64,000 bases of DNA from Bifidobacteriaceae bacterium (GCA_022651005.1 JALCQD010000001.1:248001-312000), one strand, 5' to 3'; shown: positions 46,520 to 55,272, counted from the first letter of the stretch. The notes: generated from the sequence alone by a model not told the origin. Program-made: numbers and translations.

Positions 46520-47290
46520 TCACACGGTGGTGATGATGCCGCCGAAAAGCACCACCATGAGAGCGATGAGCTCAATCACCAAATAGCACGATAGCGCCGG
46601 ACCTGCTTTTGTGAGTACGTTCAGTGGCGAGGTGCGTTTAATGAGAATGAGAATGGCAACGAAGACCACCGCAAACGCCACGAAACCAACTACTGCTGAA
46701 ATAATGCCAAGATTGACCGCATTTGCATAAATTGCATGGTCATGGAACACCACATAGGTGGAATACCAAAAATCGCCTTTCAGCAACGAAAAGCCACCAA
46801 GAAATTGCTCGAGGCCAAACGCGCAAAGGGCCATGACACCGGAAAATCTACGATGCCACCCCGCCACCGCGAGTCCCACAAAAGAGAAAGTGAGAACAAC
46901 TGTGATCCACGCAAGTAATGCCAAACCTCGAGGATCGACGTTTTCCAACACCTTTACGAGCTTTTCCGTGTGATTGATAGCGAGATCGCGGCCATACCAA
47001 TACGGAACAAGCATCGCAATGAGGGCGAGCACAATGGTGATAATCCACGGCCAGGGACGGAAGGCGCCGCGCTTCTGCTCCGCTATGGAAATGTTGTTGT
47101 GAGGAGTACGCAAAGACTCGATCGCGTCATGAACTTCAACCGCCGCCATTTCCGTGTCAGCGAGTTCCGAGTTTTGAGGAGCATCCGGCGAAGTGCCTTC
47201 TGAGATCGAAAAAGCCCCCTGGTGGTTAGCACCGGAAGAAGTCATACGCGGCTTATCAGTAGACACGACACAACCTTTCCATCTCGTCAA
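46520..47290 (-). CDS. Membrane protein of unknown function with polar N-terminus
   Basis: The frame is 256 residues from 47290. A GTG at 47266, after AAAGG, is a likely alternative start. About 75 polar residues are followed by four or five membrane helices (about 80-102, 123-145, 150-165, 190-218, 228-254). I recognise no family. It lies 70 bp after the EXPERA-domain gene on the same strand, so the two may be cotranscribed. Just after the stop codon, at 46492-46519, the DNA carries several short repeats of the type GTCACA. Confidence 0.6.
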   Translation of the reverse strand: MTRWKGCVVSTDKPRMTSSGANHQGAFSISEGTSPDAPQNSELADTEMAAVEVHDAIESLRTPHNNISIAEQKRGAFRPWPWIITIVLALIAMLVPYWYGRDLAINHTEKLVKVLENVDPRGLALLAWITVVLTFSFVGLAVAGWHRRFSGVMALCAFGLEQFLGGFSLLKGDFWYSTYVVFHDHAIYANAVNLGIISAVVGFVAFAVVFVAILILIKRTSPLNVLTKAGPALSCYLVIELIALMVVLFGGIITTV

Positions 47291-47361
47291 TCACGTGAAC
47301 ATTCTGCTCTAGCTTAGCGGTCGCCTCTTATCAACCGCTGTGAAAGCACGGCCGCACCGCG

Positions 47362-47955
47362 TCACCACTTTCTGGTGAAAGGCAGTGGCTTCCTCATCCG
47401 AATGAGCAGCAACAGGGGCACGATGATGTAGGGAAGATTAAAGGCGAGGAAGACAGCAGGGTTGGGAGTCGCTTGTCCGGCGGGGCCAAAGAATTCCACG
47501 CCGAAGATCGGAATGCCCGTCATCGAGATGATCATGGTGGCGTAGATGACTGACGGCAGCTGAATCCAGTTCCACTTACGCACGATGGCAATGTCGAGAA
47601 TCACATAGAAAAAGACGTATACAAAAGCCGATGTGCCACTGATAAAACGCAGCCACAACGGGTGGGACTGATATAGGGGGTCGAAGTTGGAGGAATACCA
47701 GTAGTTCGCCTTTACGAGAAGATTCGTAGAATCGGCGGTCTGCGCGAGTCCGAGACCTTCCACGGAATCCGAAATGATGCACGTCACAATAAACACGGTG
47801 AAAATAACGAGGAAGAAAATATCCATCGGCCGCTTCCGGAGAGGAAGATTCTCGGGCCTCTCAGTCACTCCGGCATTAGTAAATACATCGTGAGTTCTGA
47901 TGCTTGTTGTGGCATCGCTGTTCAGGCCGTTGCCGGCTTCACTCTTAAAAGTCAT
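47362..47955 (-). CDS. EXPERA-domain membrane protein, TMEM97-like
   Basis: The start is uncertain: ATG 47955 (197 residues) is used, but ATG 47967 or TTG 48021 are possible. Residues 43-190 form four membrane helices and align with human TMEM97. Shared points are helix 1 with Asp63 (TCIISDSV), WYSSNFDPLYQSHPLWLRF with Asp92, KWNWIQLPSVIYATMIIS, and LPYIIVPLLLLIRMRKP. The TMEM97 Glu73 position is not acidic here. In eukaryotes the EXPERA family includes sterol-binding TMEM97 and sterol isomerase EBP. The bacterial role is unknown. It lies upstream of another membrane gene on the same strand. Confidence 0.7.
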   Translation of the reverse strand: MTFKSEAGNGLNSDATTSIRTHDVFTNAGVTERPENLPLRKRPMDIFFLVIFTVFIVTCIISDSVEGLGLAQTADSTNLLVKANYWYSSNFDPLYQSHPLWLRFISGTSAFVYVFFYVILDIAIVRKWNWIQLPSVIYATMIISMTGIPIFGVEFFGPAGQATPNPAVFLAFNLPYIIVPLLLLIRMRKPLPFTRKW

Positions 47956-48061
47956 GTGCTCGAGCATAGCAGCGGGACGCAACGGAACCAGGGCAGGTGT
48001 GACGCGGACGAGTTTTTCCAATGTAAGAAAGACGAGAAACAGAAGGGAAATCCATAAATGG

Positions 48062-48132
48062 AGCGAGTGACGGGAATCGAACCCGCGTAATCAGTTTGGA
48101 AGACTGAGGCTCTACCATTGAGCTACACTCGC
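48062..48132 (-). tRNA. tRNA-Gly (anticodon TCC)
   Basis: On the minus strand GCGAGTG and CACTCGC form the acceptor stem. TAGCTCAATGGTAGAGC is the D arm, TCAGT-CTTCCAA-ACTGA the anticodon arm with TCC, and GCGGGTTCGATTCCCGT the T arm. CCA is not encoded. Confidence 0.97.
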
Positions 48133-48226
48133 GAACAAGATTTAAGTATACAAGATGACCAGACTACGGAATGTCGAACCGGTTTCCGCCCAGTTTTGTC
48201 GCGGTGTCGTTGTGAACTTTTCCGTG

Positions 48227-48799
48227 ATGTCACAGACTCAGAATTCTTCAAAAACACCGTCGGCTTCCACTTCTAGTATGCCGGTTCTCCGCCCTTCTAC
48301 CACTGCTGACGTGCCGGCAATCATGGACATCATCATTGCCGCTAAGTCGCTCTTGCATGCAGATGGCATCCCGCAGTGGCAAAATGGCACCCCCAATGAA
48401 GACACCATCACGGCAGACATCGAACAGAAACAGGCCTACGTTCTTGATCTCGACGGAACCATCGTGGCGAGCGCCGCGCTCGTTGACGGAACAGATCCTA
48501 ATTACGACACCATTTACGACGGCCAATGGCAGCCCAATAGTGACACCGCTTACGCAGCGATTCACCGCACGTGCGTCTCCTCGAGATATCACGGGCGGCA
48601 TCTGGGATCGCTGCTTCTCTCCTCTCTGATAGAACGCGGCACACAGCTGGGACTGCACCAATTCCGCATCGACACTCACGAGAAAAACTTGCGGATGCAG
48701 TATCTCATCTCGCAGGCCGGCTTCATGTACTCGGGTAATGTGCGCATGAATAACGATCCGGCTGACATGCGGCGCGTCTATCAACTTTTCGTCAAGTAG
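48227..48799 (+). CDS. GNAT N-acetyltransferase
   Basis: The start is uncertain. ATG 48227 gives 190 residues; the frame is open from 48155, and ATG 48278 (MPVLRP) also fits. The domain has LRPSTTADVPAIMDIIIAAK, IVASAALVDG, IHRTCVSSRYHGRHLGSLLL (acetyl-CoA loop) and FRIDTHEKNLRMQYLISQAGF. It resembles acetyltransferases of the rhodanese-free GNAT family with unknown substrate. It is transcribed away from tRNA-Gly and toward the M13 peptidase gene, with 104 bp between them. Confidence 0.85.
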   Translation: MSQTQNSSKTPSASTSSMPVLRPSTTADVPAIMDIIIAAKSLLHADGIPQWQNGTPNEDTITADIEQKQAYVLDLDGTIVASAALVDGTDPNYDTIYDGQWQPNSDTAYAAIHRTCVSSRYHGRHLGSLLLSSLIERGTQLGLHQFRIDTHEKNLRMQYLISQAGFMYSGNVRMNNDPADMRRVYQLFVK

Positions 48800-48903
48800 T
48801 CGTCGCCTCACGGCGCGGCCCACCTCTCTCAATATCTGCGCCCATAAAGGAATCACGCCGGAATGCATGAGAGTTGTCATTTCGCACGGATAGCCTTTGA
48901 TAC

Positions 48904-50958
48904 ATGGATACCAATACTGATGAATATTCGTCATCTGTGCGTCCGCAGGATGACTTTTACCGCTACATTAACGGTCCGTGGATTGACTCCTACGAACTTC
49001 CTGACGACCGCTCTCGTTTCGGCTCTTTCGACAAACTTGCAGAGGATGCCGAAGCCGATGTTCGTGACATTCTCGAAGACACCGCAACACCTGCGAAAAA
49101 ATCTTCCATTCTCTATAGGAGTTTCCTCGATACCGAAGCGCTGGAAAAAGCAGGAATAGATCCGATCCGCGCCGAACTTGAGACCATCACTTCCGCCACG
49201 ACGAAGGCGGAGCTGTTGGAGCGCTTGGGATCTCTCAATCCGGCGGGTGGCCCCGATCTTATCGGGATTGCCGTGTACCCCAATCCCGGGGACTCCTCTA
49301 AGAACGTCGCACACATCGTACAGGCCGGCATTGGACTGCCCGACGAGGCGTACTATCGCGAAGATCGTTACCAGCCCGTCCGCACTGCATACGCTGCCAT
49401 GATCTCACGCTTCTTCACGCTCGCGAAGATTGCGCACAACGACGAAGAGGCCAATAACCTCGCGCAGCAGGTGCTCAATCTCGAAACTAAGATCGCCGCG
49501 CACCACTGGAGCGTTGTGGAGACTCGCGACGAAGACAAGACGTACAACCCTGCCACCTGGGACGAGCTGAGCGCGAAGCTGCCACATCTCGATCTCGCGG
49601 CGTGGGTTGCAGCCTGGCAAAAGGCATACAACGCCACCACTACTGCGGCACAGCAGCCTCTCGATTTTGCCGCCGCCCTGAACACGGTGGTGATTCACGA
49701 GCCCAGCTTCCTCACCGGGTTGGATTCCGTATGGAACTCCGAGAGCCTGGACGCATGGAAGACCTGGAGCTTGGCACACCAGCTGATGGCACGCGCCTCG
49801 TATCTCACGCATGACTTCGAACAGGCGAGCTTCGATTTCTATGGCAAGGTGCTTTCTGGCACCACACAGATTCGCGATCGGTGGAAGCGCGCCGTCAGTC
49901 TCGTCAACGGCATCAGCGGCGAAGAAGTAGGCAAGGTCTACGTGGATCGTCACTTCCCCGCTGAGTCCAAGGCTCGCATGGAAACGCTCGTCTCCAACCT
50001 CATCAAGGCATATCGCGTCTCCATCACCTCAAGCTCGTGGCTCGGCGAAGACACAAAGAGCAAGGCCTTGGAGAAGCTGGCGAAGTTCTCGCCAAAGATC
50101 GGCTACACCAGCCACTGGCGTGATTACAGCGCCCTGGATGTCTCAGCGGACGCAGACCTCGTGAGCAACGTACGCGCAGCAAGCGTCTACGAGGCAGGGT
50201 TCCAGATCGCCAAGGCTGTACAGAAAGTCGATAAAGACGAATGGCTCATGAACCCGCAAACGGTCAATGCCTACTACGAGCCCACCATGAACGTCATCGT
50301 ATTCCCGGCTGCCATCCTGCAACCGCCGTTCTTCGACCCGGATGCCGATGACGCTACCAATTACGGTGGCATCGGGGCCGTCATAGGCCACGAAATCGGC
50401 CACGGATTCGACGATCAGGGCAGCAAGTACGACGGGGACGGAAAACTTAACGACTGGTGGACCGCAGAAGATCGCGCAAACTTCGAGAAGCTCACAAAAG
50501 CACTCATCGAGCAATACAACGCCTTCACTCCTTTCCAGTTGCAGCAGAAATACGATGCAGCCGGGGAACCAGACAAGGCTCCGCATGTCAATGGCGCCTT
50601 TACGATTGGCGAGAACATCGGCGATCTCAGCGGCGTCAACATCGCGCTCAAAGCGTACGTGTTGTCGCTGGGCAAGTCGGCGGATTCACCGACCGCACTC
50701 GCGGACTCTCTCGTAAGTTCACCAGAGATAAATGGCCGCACTGCGGCCCAGCGCTTCTTCATCTCTTACGCTTCAATCTGGCGTTCAAAGACACGCGACG
50801 AACTTGCCGAACAGTACCTTGCCATTGATCCGCACTCCCCCGCAGAGTTCCGCACAAACGGCATCGTGAGAAACGTTGACGCTTTCTACGACGCTTTTAC
50901 GGTTACGGAAAAGGATCGCATGTGGCTTGATTCGAACGAGCGCGTTCGCATCTGGTAA
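48904..50958 (+). CDS. pepO: M13 family zinc endopeptidase (PepO/neprilysin-like)
   Basis: The 684-residue protein is a full-length M13 peptidase without signal peptide or membrane anchor, so it is probably cytoplasmic like lactic-acid-bacterial PepO. The zinc site HEIGH is at residues 496-500, the third ligand Glu in GENIGDLSG at about 570. MNVIVFPAAILQPPFFD and the C-terminal RVNGIVRN-type segment (FRTNGIVRNVDAFYDAF) complete the family pattern. It cleaves oligopeptides. It is monocistronic, ending at a hairpin before convergent ssb. Confidence 0.95.
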   Translation: MDTNTDEYSSSVRPQDDFYRYINGPWIDSYELPDDRSRFGSFDKLAEDAEADVRDILEDTATPAKKSSILYRSFLDTEALEKAGIDPIRAELETITSATTKAELLERLGSLNPAGGPDLIGIAVYPNPGDSSKNVAHIVQAGIGLPDEAYYREDRYQPVRTAYAAMISRFFTLAKIAHNDEEANNLAQQVLNLETKIAAHHWSVVETRDEDKTYNPATWDELSAKLPHLDLAAWVAAWQKAYNATTTAAQQPLDFAAALNTVVIHEPSFLTGLDSVWNSESLDAWKTWSLAHQLMARASYLTHDFEQASFDFYGKVLSGTTQIRDRWKRAVSLVNGISGEEVGKVYVDRHFPAESKARMETLVSNLIKAYRVSITSSSWLGEDTKSKALEKLAKFSPKIGYTSHWRDYSALDVSADADLVSNVRAASVYEAGFQIAKAVQKVDKDEWLMNPQTVNAYYEPTMNVIVFPAAILQPPFFDPDADDATNYGGIGAVIGHEIGHGFDDQGSKYDGDGKLNDWWTAEDRANFEKLTKALIEQYNAFTPFQLQQKYDAAGEPDKAPHVNGAFTIGENIGDLSGVNIALKAYVLSLGKSADSPTALADSLVSSPEINGRTAAQRFFISYASIWRSKTRDELAEQYLAIDPHSPAEFRTNGIVRNVDAFYDAFTVTEKDRMWLDSNERVRIW

Positions 50959-51023
50959 GAAGCATGGTTCCCTTTTGAACACCGCATTTCGATCAATGAA
51001 CGCGGCGCCCAAAAGGTACACCG

Positions 51024-51059
51024 AGAGGCCGTTTCACGTCTCAGACGGGAACGGCCTCT
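51024..51059. terminator. Terminator shared by convergent pepO and ssb
   Basis: AGAGGCCGTT (51024-51033) and AACGGCCTCT (51050-51059) form a perfect 10-bp stem, followed by TTTC on the plus strand. The right arm lies inside the last codons of ssb. Confidence 0.75.
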
Positions 51060-51673
51060 TTCATGTTCTCTTCGGTCTCGATGGTCTCCTCCATTTTTTT
51101 GATGATTTCTGCGTCGTGGTCGTGTAGCTCGCCGTTTGCTGAGGAAAGCGTGCTTCCATCTGCAAATCCGTCGAATCCACTCTCCACCGGGTTGTGAGGT
51201 ACAGATTGCTGCTGCACCCGCGACGGTGCTGACTCCTGAGACTGAGCATGATCCTGTTGCGTCTGTTGCGACGGCTGCGTTTGCTGATAACTCGCCGTCA
51301 CCGCCGTCGCAGATCGCGTCTTCACGAAGCTACCGATGCCTTGGTTAAGGTCGTATCCCACAATATTGGCCTGCAGAATGAGAGACGTTCGACGAGTCCC
51401 GTCGTCTCCCGACCACTCGTCTGTCGCCATTTCTCCCACTACGACCACTGGGTCTCCCTTGTGGAGGCATGCGGCGATGTTAGTACCGAGCGAGCGAAAA
51501 GCCCTCACGGAAATCCACGTTGTGGGCTGATCTCTCCATTGTGAGGCTCGGTGGTCGTAGAACCCACGGGGTACTGCCAGTCTGAAACTGGATCCTTGAA
51601 CATTTCCATTGCCAAACTTCTTTGGATCCGTCCCAAGATAGCCACGGACCACCACTGATGAATTGAAGGCCAT
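51041..51673 (-). CDS. Single-stranded DNA-binding protein, second type
   Basis: The 210-residue protein has an OB fold (about 1-112) opening with MAFNSSVVVRGYLGTDPKK, TTWISVRAFRSLGTNIAACL and GDPVVVVGEMATDEW. A Gln/Ser-rich tail of about 90 residues follows. It does not end in the acidic DDDIPF-type tip but in ENMKEAVPV. It is not next to rpsF or rpsR, so it is probably an additional SSB besides the replicative one. AGGAG is seen before the ATG. Its upstream region holds DnaA-box-like sites. Confidence 0.88.
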   Translation of the reverse strand: MAFNSSVVVRGYLGTDPKKFGNGNVQGSSFRLAVPRGFYDHRASQWRDQPTTWISVRAFRSLGTNIAACLHKGDPVVVVGEMATDEWSGDDGTRRTSLILQANIVGYDLNQGIGSFVKTRSATAVTASYQQTQPSQQTQQDHAQSQESAPSRVQQQSVPHNPVESGFDGFADGSTLSSANGELHDHDAEIIKKMEETIETEENMKEAVPV

Positions 51674-51774
51674 TACTTCTCCTTTGTCTGTTGTTCTCTA
51701 TGACGCCGTTCTTTTCTTGGACGGGTACACCAACTGTGCACGATTCTGCCTGCGGTGGCAGCAAAATGAAGGGG

Positions 51775-51863
51775 CTGTGGTCGAATGCGGCGTTGTCCAC
51801 AGACATCGTCTGCGCTAGCACGCCTTATGCACAAAATGTTTCGCGCATCACATTCGACCACAG
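51775..51863. promoter_or_regulatory. Inverted repeat enclosing DnaA-box-like sites between ssb and tag
   Basis: CTGTGGTCGAATG (51775-51787) recurs inverted as CATTCGACCACAG (51851-51863). Between them are TTGTCCACA (51793-51801), an exact actinobacterial DnaA box, and TTATGCACA (51825-51833), one base off the consensus. It is the divergent promoter region of ssb and tag (51674-51969), which holds nothing else I can name. Confidence 0.55.
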
Positions 51864-51969
51864 GCAGCGATATGGGTGGCGCAAGAATAACGCCCGTCCT
51901 ACTCTGAGAAAAGATTCATTGACTTATAGTGCAAACTCCGCCGCAGACGTCACGAAAGGTGAAACCGCA

Positions 51970-52611
51970 ATGCGCACCTCATTGAGCAAAGAAGAACGAA
52001 CGGAACAATCCTTTGAGACGACAACAAACGGTCTCATCCGCTGCGAGGATGGGTTACTGCGGCCCGAGTGGGCTGCCGCGCCCGGGTTGCTGCGCGATTA
52101 TTACGACACCGAATGGGGCGTTCCCACACACGACGAGCGTGAGATCTTCGAACGACTCTGTCTCGAGGCATTTCAAGCCGGGCTGTCGTGGCTGACGATC
52201 CTCAAACGGCGTGACGCGTTCAGAGAGGCTTTCGCACATTTTGACCCCGATGCGGTGGCCTCTTTCAGCGATGCCGACCTAGAACGCCTGGCCCACAATC
52301 CCTCCATTATCCGCAACAGGCGCAAAATTGAGGCAGCACGCACTAACGCTCGTGCCACGCTGCATCTGCGTGAGAGCACAGATCTTCCCGATCTGCCCGC
52401 TCTCTTGTGGTCATATGCCCCTGAAAATCCTCAGCGCCCACGTAGCATTTCAGAGCTGCGCCCCACGAGTCCCGAATCTATCGCGTGCTCAAAGGAACTC
52501 AAGAAACATGGCTTCGCCTTCGTGGGTCCCACCACTGTCATGTCCACGCTGGAGGCCATCGGAGTTCTTGACCGGCACATCGAGGGAGCATATTCACCGG
52601 TAACAGCATGA
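51970..52611 (+). CDS. tag: DNA-3-methyladenine glycosylase I
   Basis: Tag excises 3-methyladenine from DNA. ATG 51970 with AAAGG upstream gives 213 residues. The core is YYDTEWGVPTHDEREIFERL with the substrate-binding Glu, FQAGLSWLTILKRRDAFREA, and FAFVGPTTVMSTLEAIGVLD. The zinc ligand Cys at the end of the E. coli enzyme (H-x3-C) is absent here: the text reads RHIEGAYSP. It is divergent from ssb across a region with DnaA-box-like sites. Confidence 0.9.
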   Translation: MRTSLSKEERTEQSFETTTNGLIRCEDGLLRPEWAAAPGLLRDYYDTEWGVPTHDEREIFERLCLEAFQAGLSWLTILKRRDAFREAFAHFDPDAVASFSDADLERLAHNPSIIRNRRKIEAARTNARATLHLRESTDLPDLPALLWSYAPENPQRPRSISELRPTSPESIACSKELKKHGFAFVGPTTVMSTLEAIGVLDRHIEGAYSPVTA

Positions 52612-52722
52612 ACAAAGGGGTTACCCGATATTCTCTCCGCTGCCTCTCACATTCTCATTTCCTTCTGCGGACGTGCGTCATACCGCCGTTGTCTCATGCC
52701 TTCGATTAAACTTTCACGGGTT

Positions 52723-52796
52723 GGGGCTGTAGCTCAGTCGGTTAGAGCAGCGAACTCATAATTCGTCGGTCCACGGTTCAAGCCCGTGCAGCCCCA
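52723..52796 (+). tRNA. tRNA-Met (anticodon CAT)
   Basis: GGGGCTG and CAGCCCC form the acceptor stem. TAGCTCAGTCGGTTAGAGC is the D arm, CGAA-CTCATAA-TTCG the anticodon arm, and CACGGTTCAAGCCCGTG the T arm. The first acceptor pair makes it elongator rather than initiator; tRNA-Ile2 (also CAT) cannot be fully excluded. No CCA is encoded. The following 52797-53026 holds no gene. Confidence 0.95.
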
Positions 52797-53026
52797 CGCT
52801 TTCCTTGCACACTTTGGTGCATCGCCTCTCATACCTTTCATCCGCCATGTTCGGCAAATGAGTAGACCTCGTCCGCACGAGGCACGCACGTGTCTTCCCG
52901 GCAGGCATCCGGATATACTAGTGAGTTGGTTCGCAGGATTCAGCGCAATCCACGGGATAGTCTCTTCGCAATGCTGACAGAGGACAACGTTGCCCGCGCA
53001 CCACATGGATATGAGAAAGGCTTTAC

Positions 53027-54400
53027 ATGAGCAGTCGTGATGCCAAGGCGGAATCGGCGCGACAAGACATACCCATATCGGCTGCTGCTCCTTCGACCAC
53101 ATCCGCTCCTTTACCTGTCACCGCCACTGATTCGCATAATGAAGGTTCTGAAGCAACGGATGTCTCAGAGGCCACGCAGGCCTCACCCATTCCGAACGCA
53201 AATCCTACCGAAGAAGACACTCCTCGCGAAGCGGTCCATCGTATGAGACGCACTCTCGCCACCCAGGTTCAGGACAAAGGAATCGCCCGCACCATCCTCG
53301 GTGTTCTTCTCAATCATCTGTTTCTTGCAATTCTCATTGTTGTTTCGATTATCACTTCATTTTTCAACACGCCTCAGTGGAGCTATGTGGATTGGCACAT
53401 CATCATTGTGCTCTTCCAATTGATGCTCGTTATTCGCGCCTTCGAGGAATACGGCCTCATCAGCTGGCTGTCCATGCACATTCTTGCACGCTGCACCAAC
53501 GCGCGAACGCTCACTGTAGCAATGTGTTTACTCTCACTCTTCCTGTCGATGGTGGCCACCAACGACGTCACCATTCTTACGGTGGTGCCCCTAGTGCTGA
53601 TGATCGGGCGAAAATCCAACGCCTCCATCTATTTCCCCGTCACGATGGTGACCATGTGTGCCAACCTCGGCTCAAGCCTGACGCCCATCGGCAACCCGCA
53701 TAACCTCTACATCTTCACGCACTTCAACCTGAGCGTCGCCACGTTCATGACATACTCGCTGCCGCTCTTCGCAGTGAGTCTCGCGCTCATCTTTTTCTCC
53801 GTCTCCTTCGTCAAGAAGACGCCGGTCACCTCGGATACCGGCATTCCTCAGATCGTGAATCCAAAGCGCATCATTCCGTTCCTGTTCGCTGCGGTCTCTG
53901 TTATTCTCTGCGTCCTGCAAATCGTTCCGGACTGGGCCGCGCTCGTCGTCACGCTCGCCATCACACTGTTCGCTGACGCGCGCATGCTGATGAAAGCCGA
54001 CTACAACCTACTCTTCACGCTGTTCTTCATCTTTATTGCCGTGGGCAACATTTCACACATGACAGCGCTGCATGTCTTTCTTACGGGTCTCGTCGGATCG
54101 TCCATGTCGACGTACCTTTCCGGATTGCTCCTCAGCCAGATCATCAGCAACGTGCCCATCACGGTCTTGCTGTCACAATTCACGGCGTCGCCGGCGGCTT
54201 TGTTCTACGGCGTCGATATCGGTGGACTCGGCTCACCTATCGCCTCGTTGGCAAACCTCATCACCATTACCTTGTTCATCAAGGCCTTCCCCAAGGAACG
54301 CAAGAAGTTCCTGACAGTATTCCTCAGCGTGAATTTCGCGGCTCTCATAGTTATGGGAACAATATTCGGCGTGCTGCAGTATTTCGGCATCCTTACGTGA
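53027..54400 (+). CDS. Ion-transporter superfamily permease (SLC13/ArsB/NhaD-like)
   Basis: The 457-residue protein has a polar N-terminus of about 85 residues, then ten or eleven membrane helices. MVATNDVTILTVVPLVLMIG and ANLGSSLTPIGNPHNLYIFT are the two helical-hairpin motifs of the ion-transporter superfamily. The second half repeats the pattern with LLLSQIISNVPITVLLSQF and DIGGLGSPIASLANLI. It could carry dicarboxylates, arsenite or Na+/H+; the sequence does not decide. It starts after GAAAGG, downstream of tRNA-Met, and ends at a strong hairpin. Confidence 0.85.
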   Translation: MSSRDAKAESARQDIPISAAAPSTTSAPLPVTATDSHNEGSEATDVSEATQASPIPNANPTEEDTPREAVHRMRRTLATQVQDKGIARTILGVLLNHLFLAILIVVSIITSFFNTPQWSYVDWHIIIVLFQLMLVIRAFEEYGLISWLSMHILARCTNARTLTVAMCLLSLFLSMVATNDVTILTVVPLVLMIGRKSNASIYFPVTMVTMCANLGSSLTPIGNPHNLYIFTHFNLSVATFMTYSLPLFAVSLALIFFSVSFVKKTPVTSDTGIPQIVNPKRIIPFLFAAVSVILCVLQIVPDWAALVVTLAITLFADARMLMKADYNLLFTLFFIFIAVGNISHMTALHVFLTGLVGSSMSTYLSGLLLSQIISNVPITVLLSQFTASPAALFYGVDIGGLGSPIASLANLITITLFIKAFPKERKKFLTVFLSVNFAALIVMGTIFGVLQYFGILT

Positions 54401-54437
54401 GCGGTACCGAGGACAGAGCGTCAGCATCTCAGATATA

Positions 54438-54476
54438 GCAGGGGCCGGAATTGTGCCATACAATTCCGGCCCCTGC
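54438..54476. terminator. Bidirectional terminator with 17-bp perfect stem
   Basis: The 17-nt arms 54438-54454 (GCAGGGGCCGGAATTGT) and 54460-54476 are exact complements with a 5-nt loop. It lies between the convergent permease and DJ-1 genes. Neither side has a long T-run. Confidence 0.75.
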
Positions 54477-54500
54477 CCATTGTGAAGTGCGAGGTATCAT

Positions 54501-55196
54501 CTACCTCAGCGCTGCAATAACCGCCTCCGTCACAGCCTTGCTCGATTGCGGATTTTGACCCGAAATGAGATTACCGTCGATTTCGACATGACTTGTAAAG
54601 GGCTCTTTTTCGATGAAGTTGACACCCATTTCCTTGAGGCACGACGCAAGATACCACCCAATCTTCTGCACGCCGCCTAATTTCTCCTCACGATCAGTAA
54701 AAGAAGTCATGGTACGACCGGCAAACAAGAAGTTGCCATTGGCTTTTTTTGCAGCGAAAAGGCCCGCGGGACCGTGGCAGAACGGAGCGATGATCTTGCC
54801 AGCGGCGTCCGCTCGCTCAAGAAGATGGCCCATATTCTTATCAGCCGCAAGATCAACCATCGGACCGTGTCCGCCAGGCATCACGATGGCGTCATAATCT
54901 CCTGCAGTCACATCGCTGATTGCCATGGGATGCTCCAAAACGTCTGCAATAGAGGCGAGGTACTTCTTATAATCGACGGAGGCCTCTGCGCCCACCATCT
55001 CTTTGGTCAACGAACCCGGATCAGCAGGAGCGGGCTTACCGCCAGGAGTCGCGATGGTGACGTCGAGACCGGCCTTCACCAGACCCCTGTATGCCACAAT
55101 AAACTCCTCAGCCCAGAACCCCGTCGGATGCATCGATCCGTCCTCGAGTGGCATGGCATCCGCCGACGTCAGAACAACTAACACCTTTTTACTCAT
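54501..55196 (-). CDS. DJ-1/PfpI family protein (second of a tandem pair)
   Basis: ATG 55196 with AAGGAGAG gives 231 residues. The nucleophile elbow is APFCHGPAGLFAA, with the Cys followed by His. The conserved Glu lies in TGFWAEEFIVA and IVMPGGHGPMVDL precedes the elbow. The sequence belongs to the Hsp31-like branch, whose members act as chaperones or glutathione-independent glyoxalase III. It is about 75 bp downstream of a close paralogue and likely cotranscribed. Confidence 0.88.
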   Translation of the reverse strand: MSKKVLVVLTSADAMPLEDGSMHPTGFWAEEFIVAYRGLVKAGLDVTIATPGGKPAPADPGSLTKEMVGAEASVDYKKYLASIADVLEHPMAISDVTAGDYDAIVMPGGHGPMVDLAADKNMGHLLERADAAGKIIAPFCHGPAGLFAAKKANGNFLFAGRTMTSFTDREEKLGGVQKIGWYLASCLKEMGVNFIEKEPFTSHVEIDGNLISGQNPQSSKAVTEAVIAALR

Positions 55197-55272
55197 GAAT
55201 CTCTCTCCTTGCTCTGACCATGATAGCCGAACGTCTTCCCCGATCGGCAATTCAGCGCTGCTCGCCTCAGAG

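Noticed and set aside
46492-46528. Several short GTCACA-type repeats, considered as a CRISPR-like or regulatory array
   Set aside because: Units are 6-8 bp with irregular spacing over less than 40 bp. No CRISPR array or cas gene is present in the window.
48062-48132. tRNA-Gly and tRNA-Met as integration sites of an island
   Set aside because: No duplicated tRNA 3' end, integrase or composition change is seen next to either tRNA.
51691-51969. 93-codon upstream extension of tag
   Set aside because: The family N-terminus and a good ribosome binding site are at 51970, and the extension runs through promoter repeats.
52734-53102. 122-codon minus-strand frame across tRNA-Met
   Set aside because: It covers the complete tRNA on the opposite strand. 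The remainder is unlike any protein.
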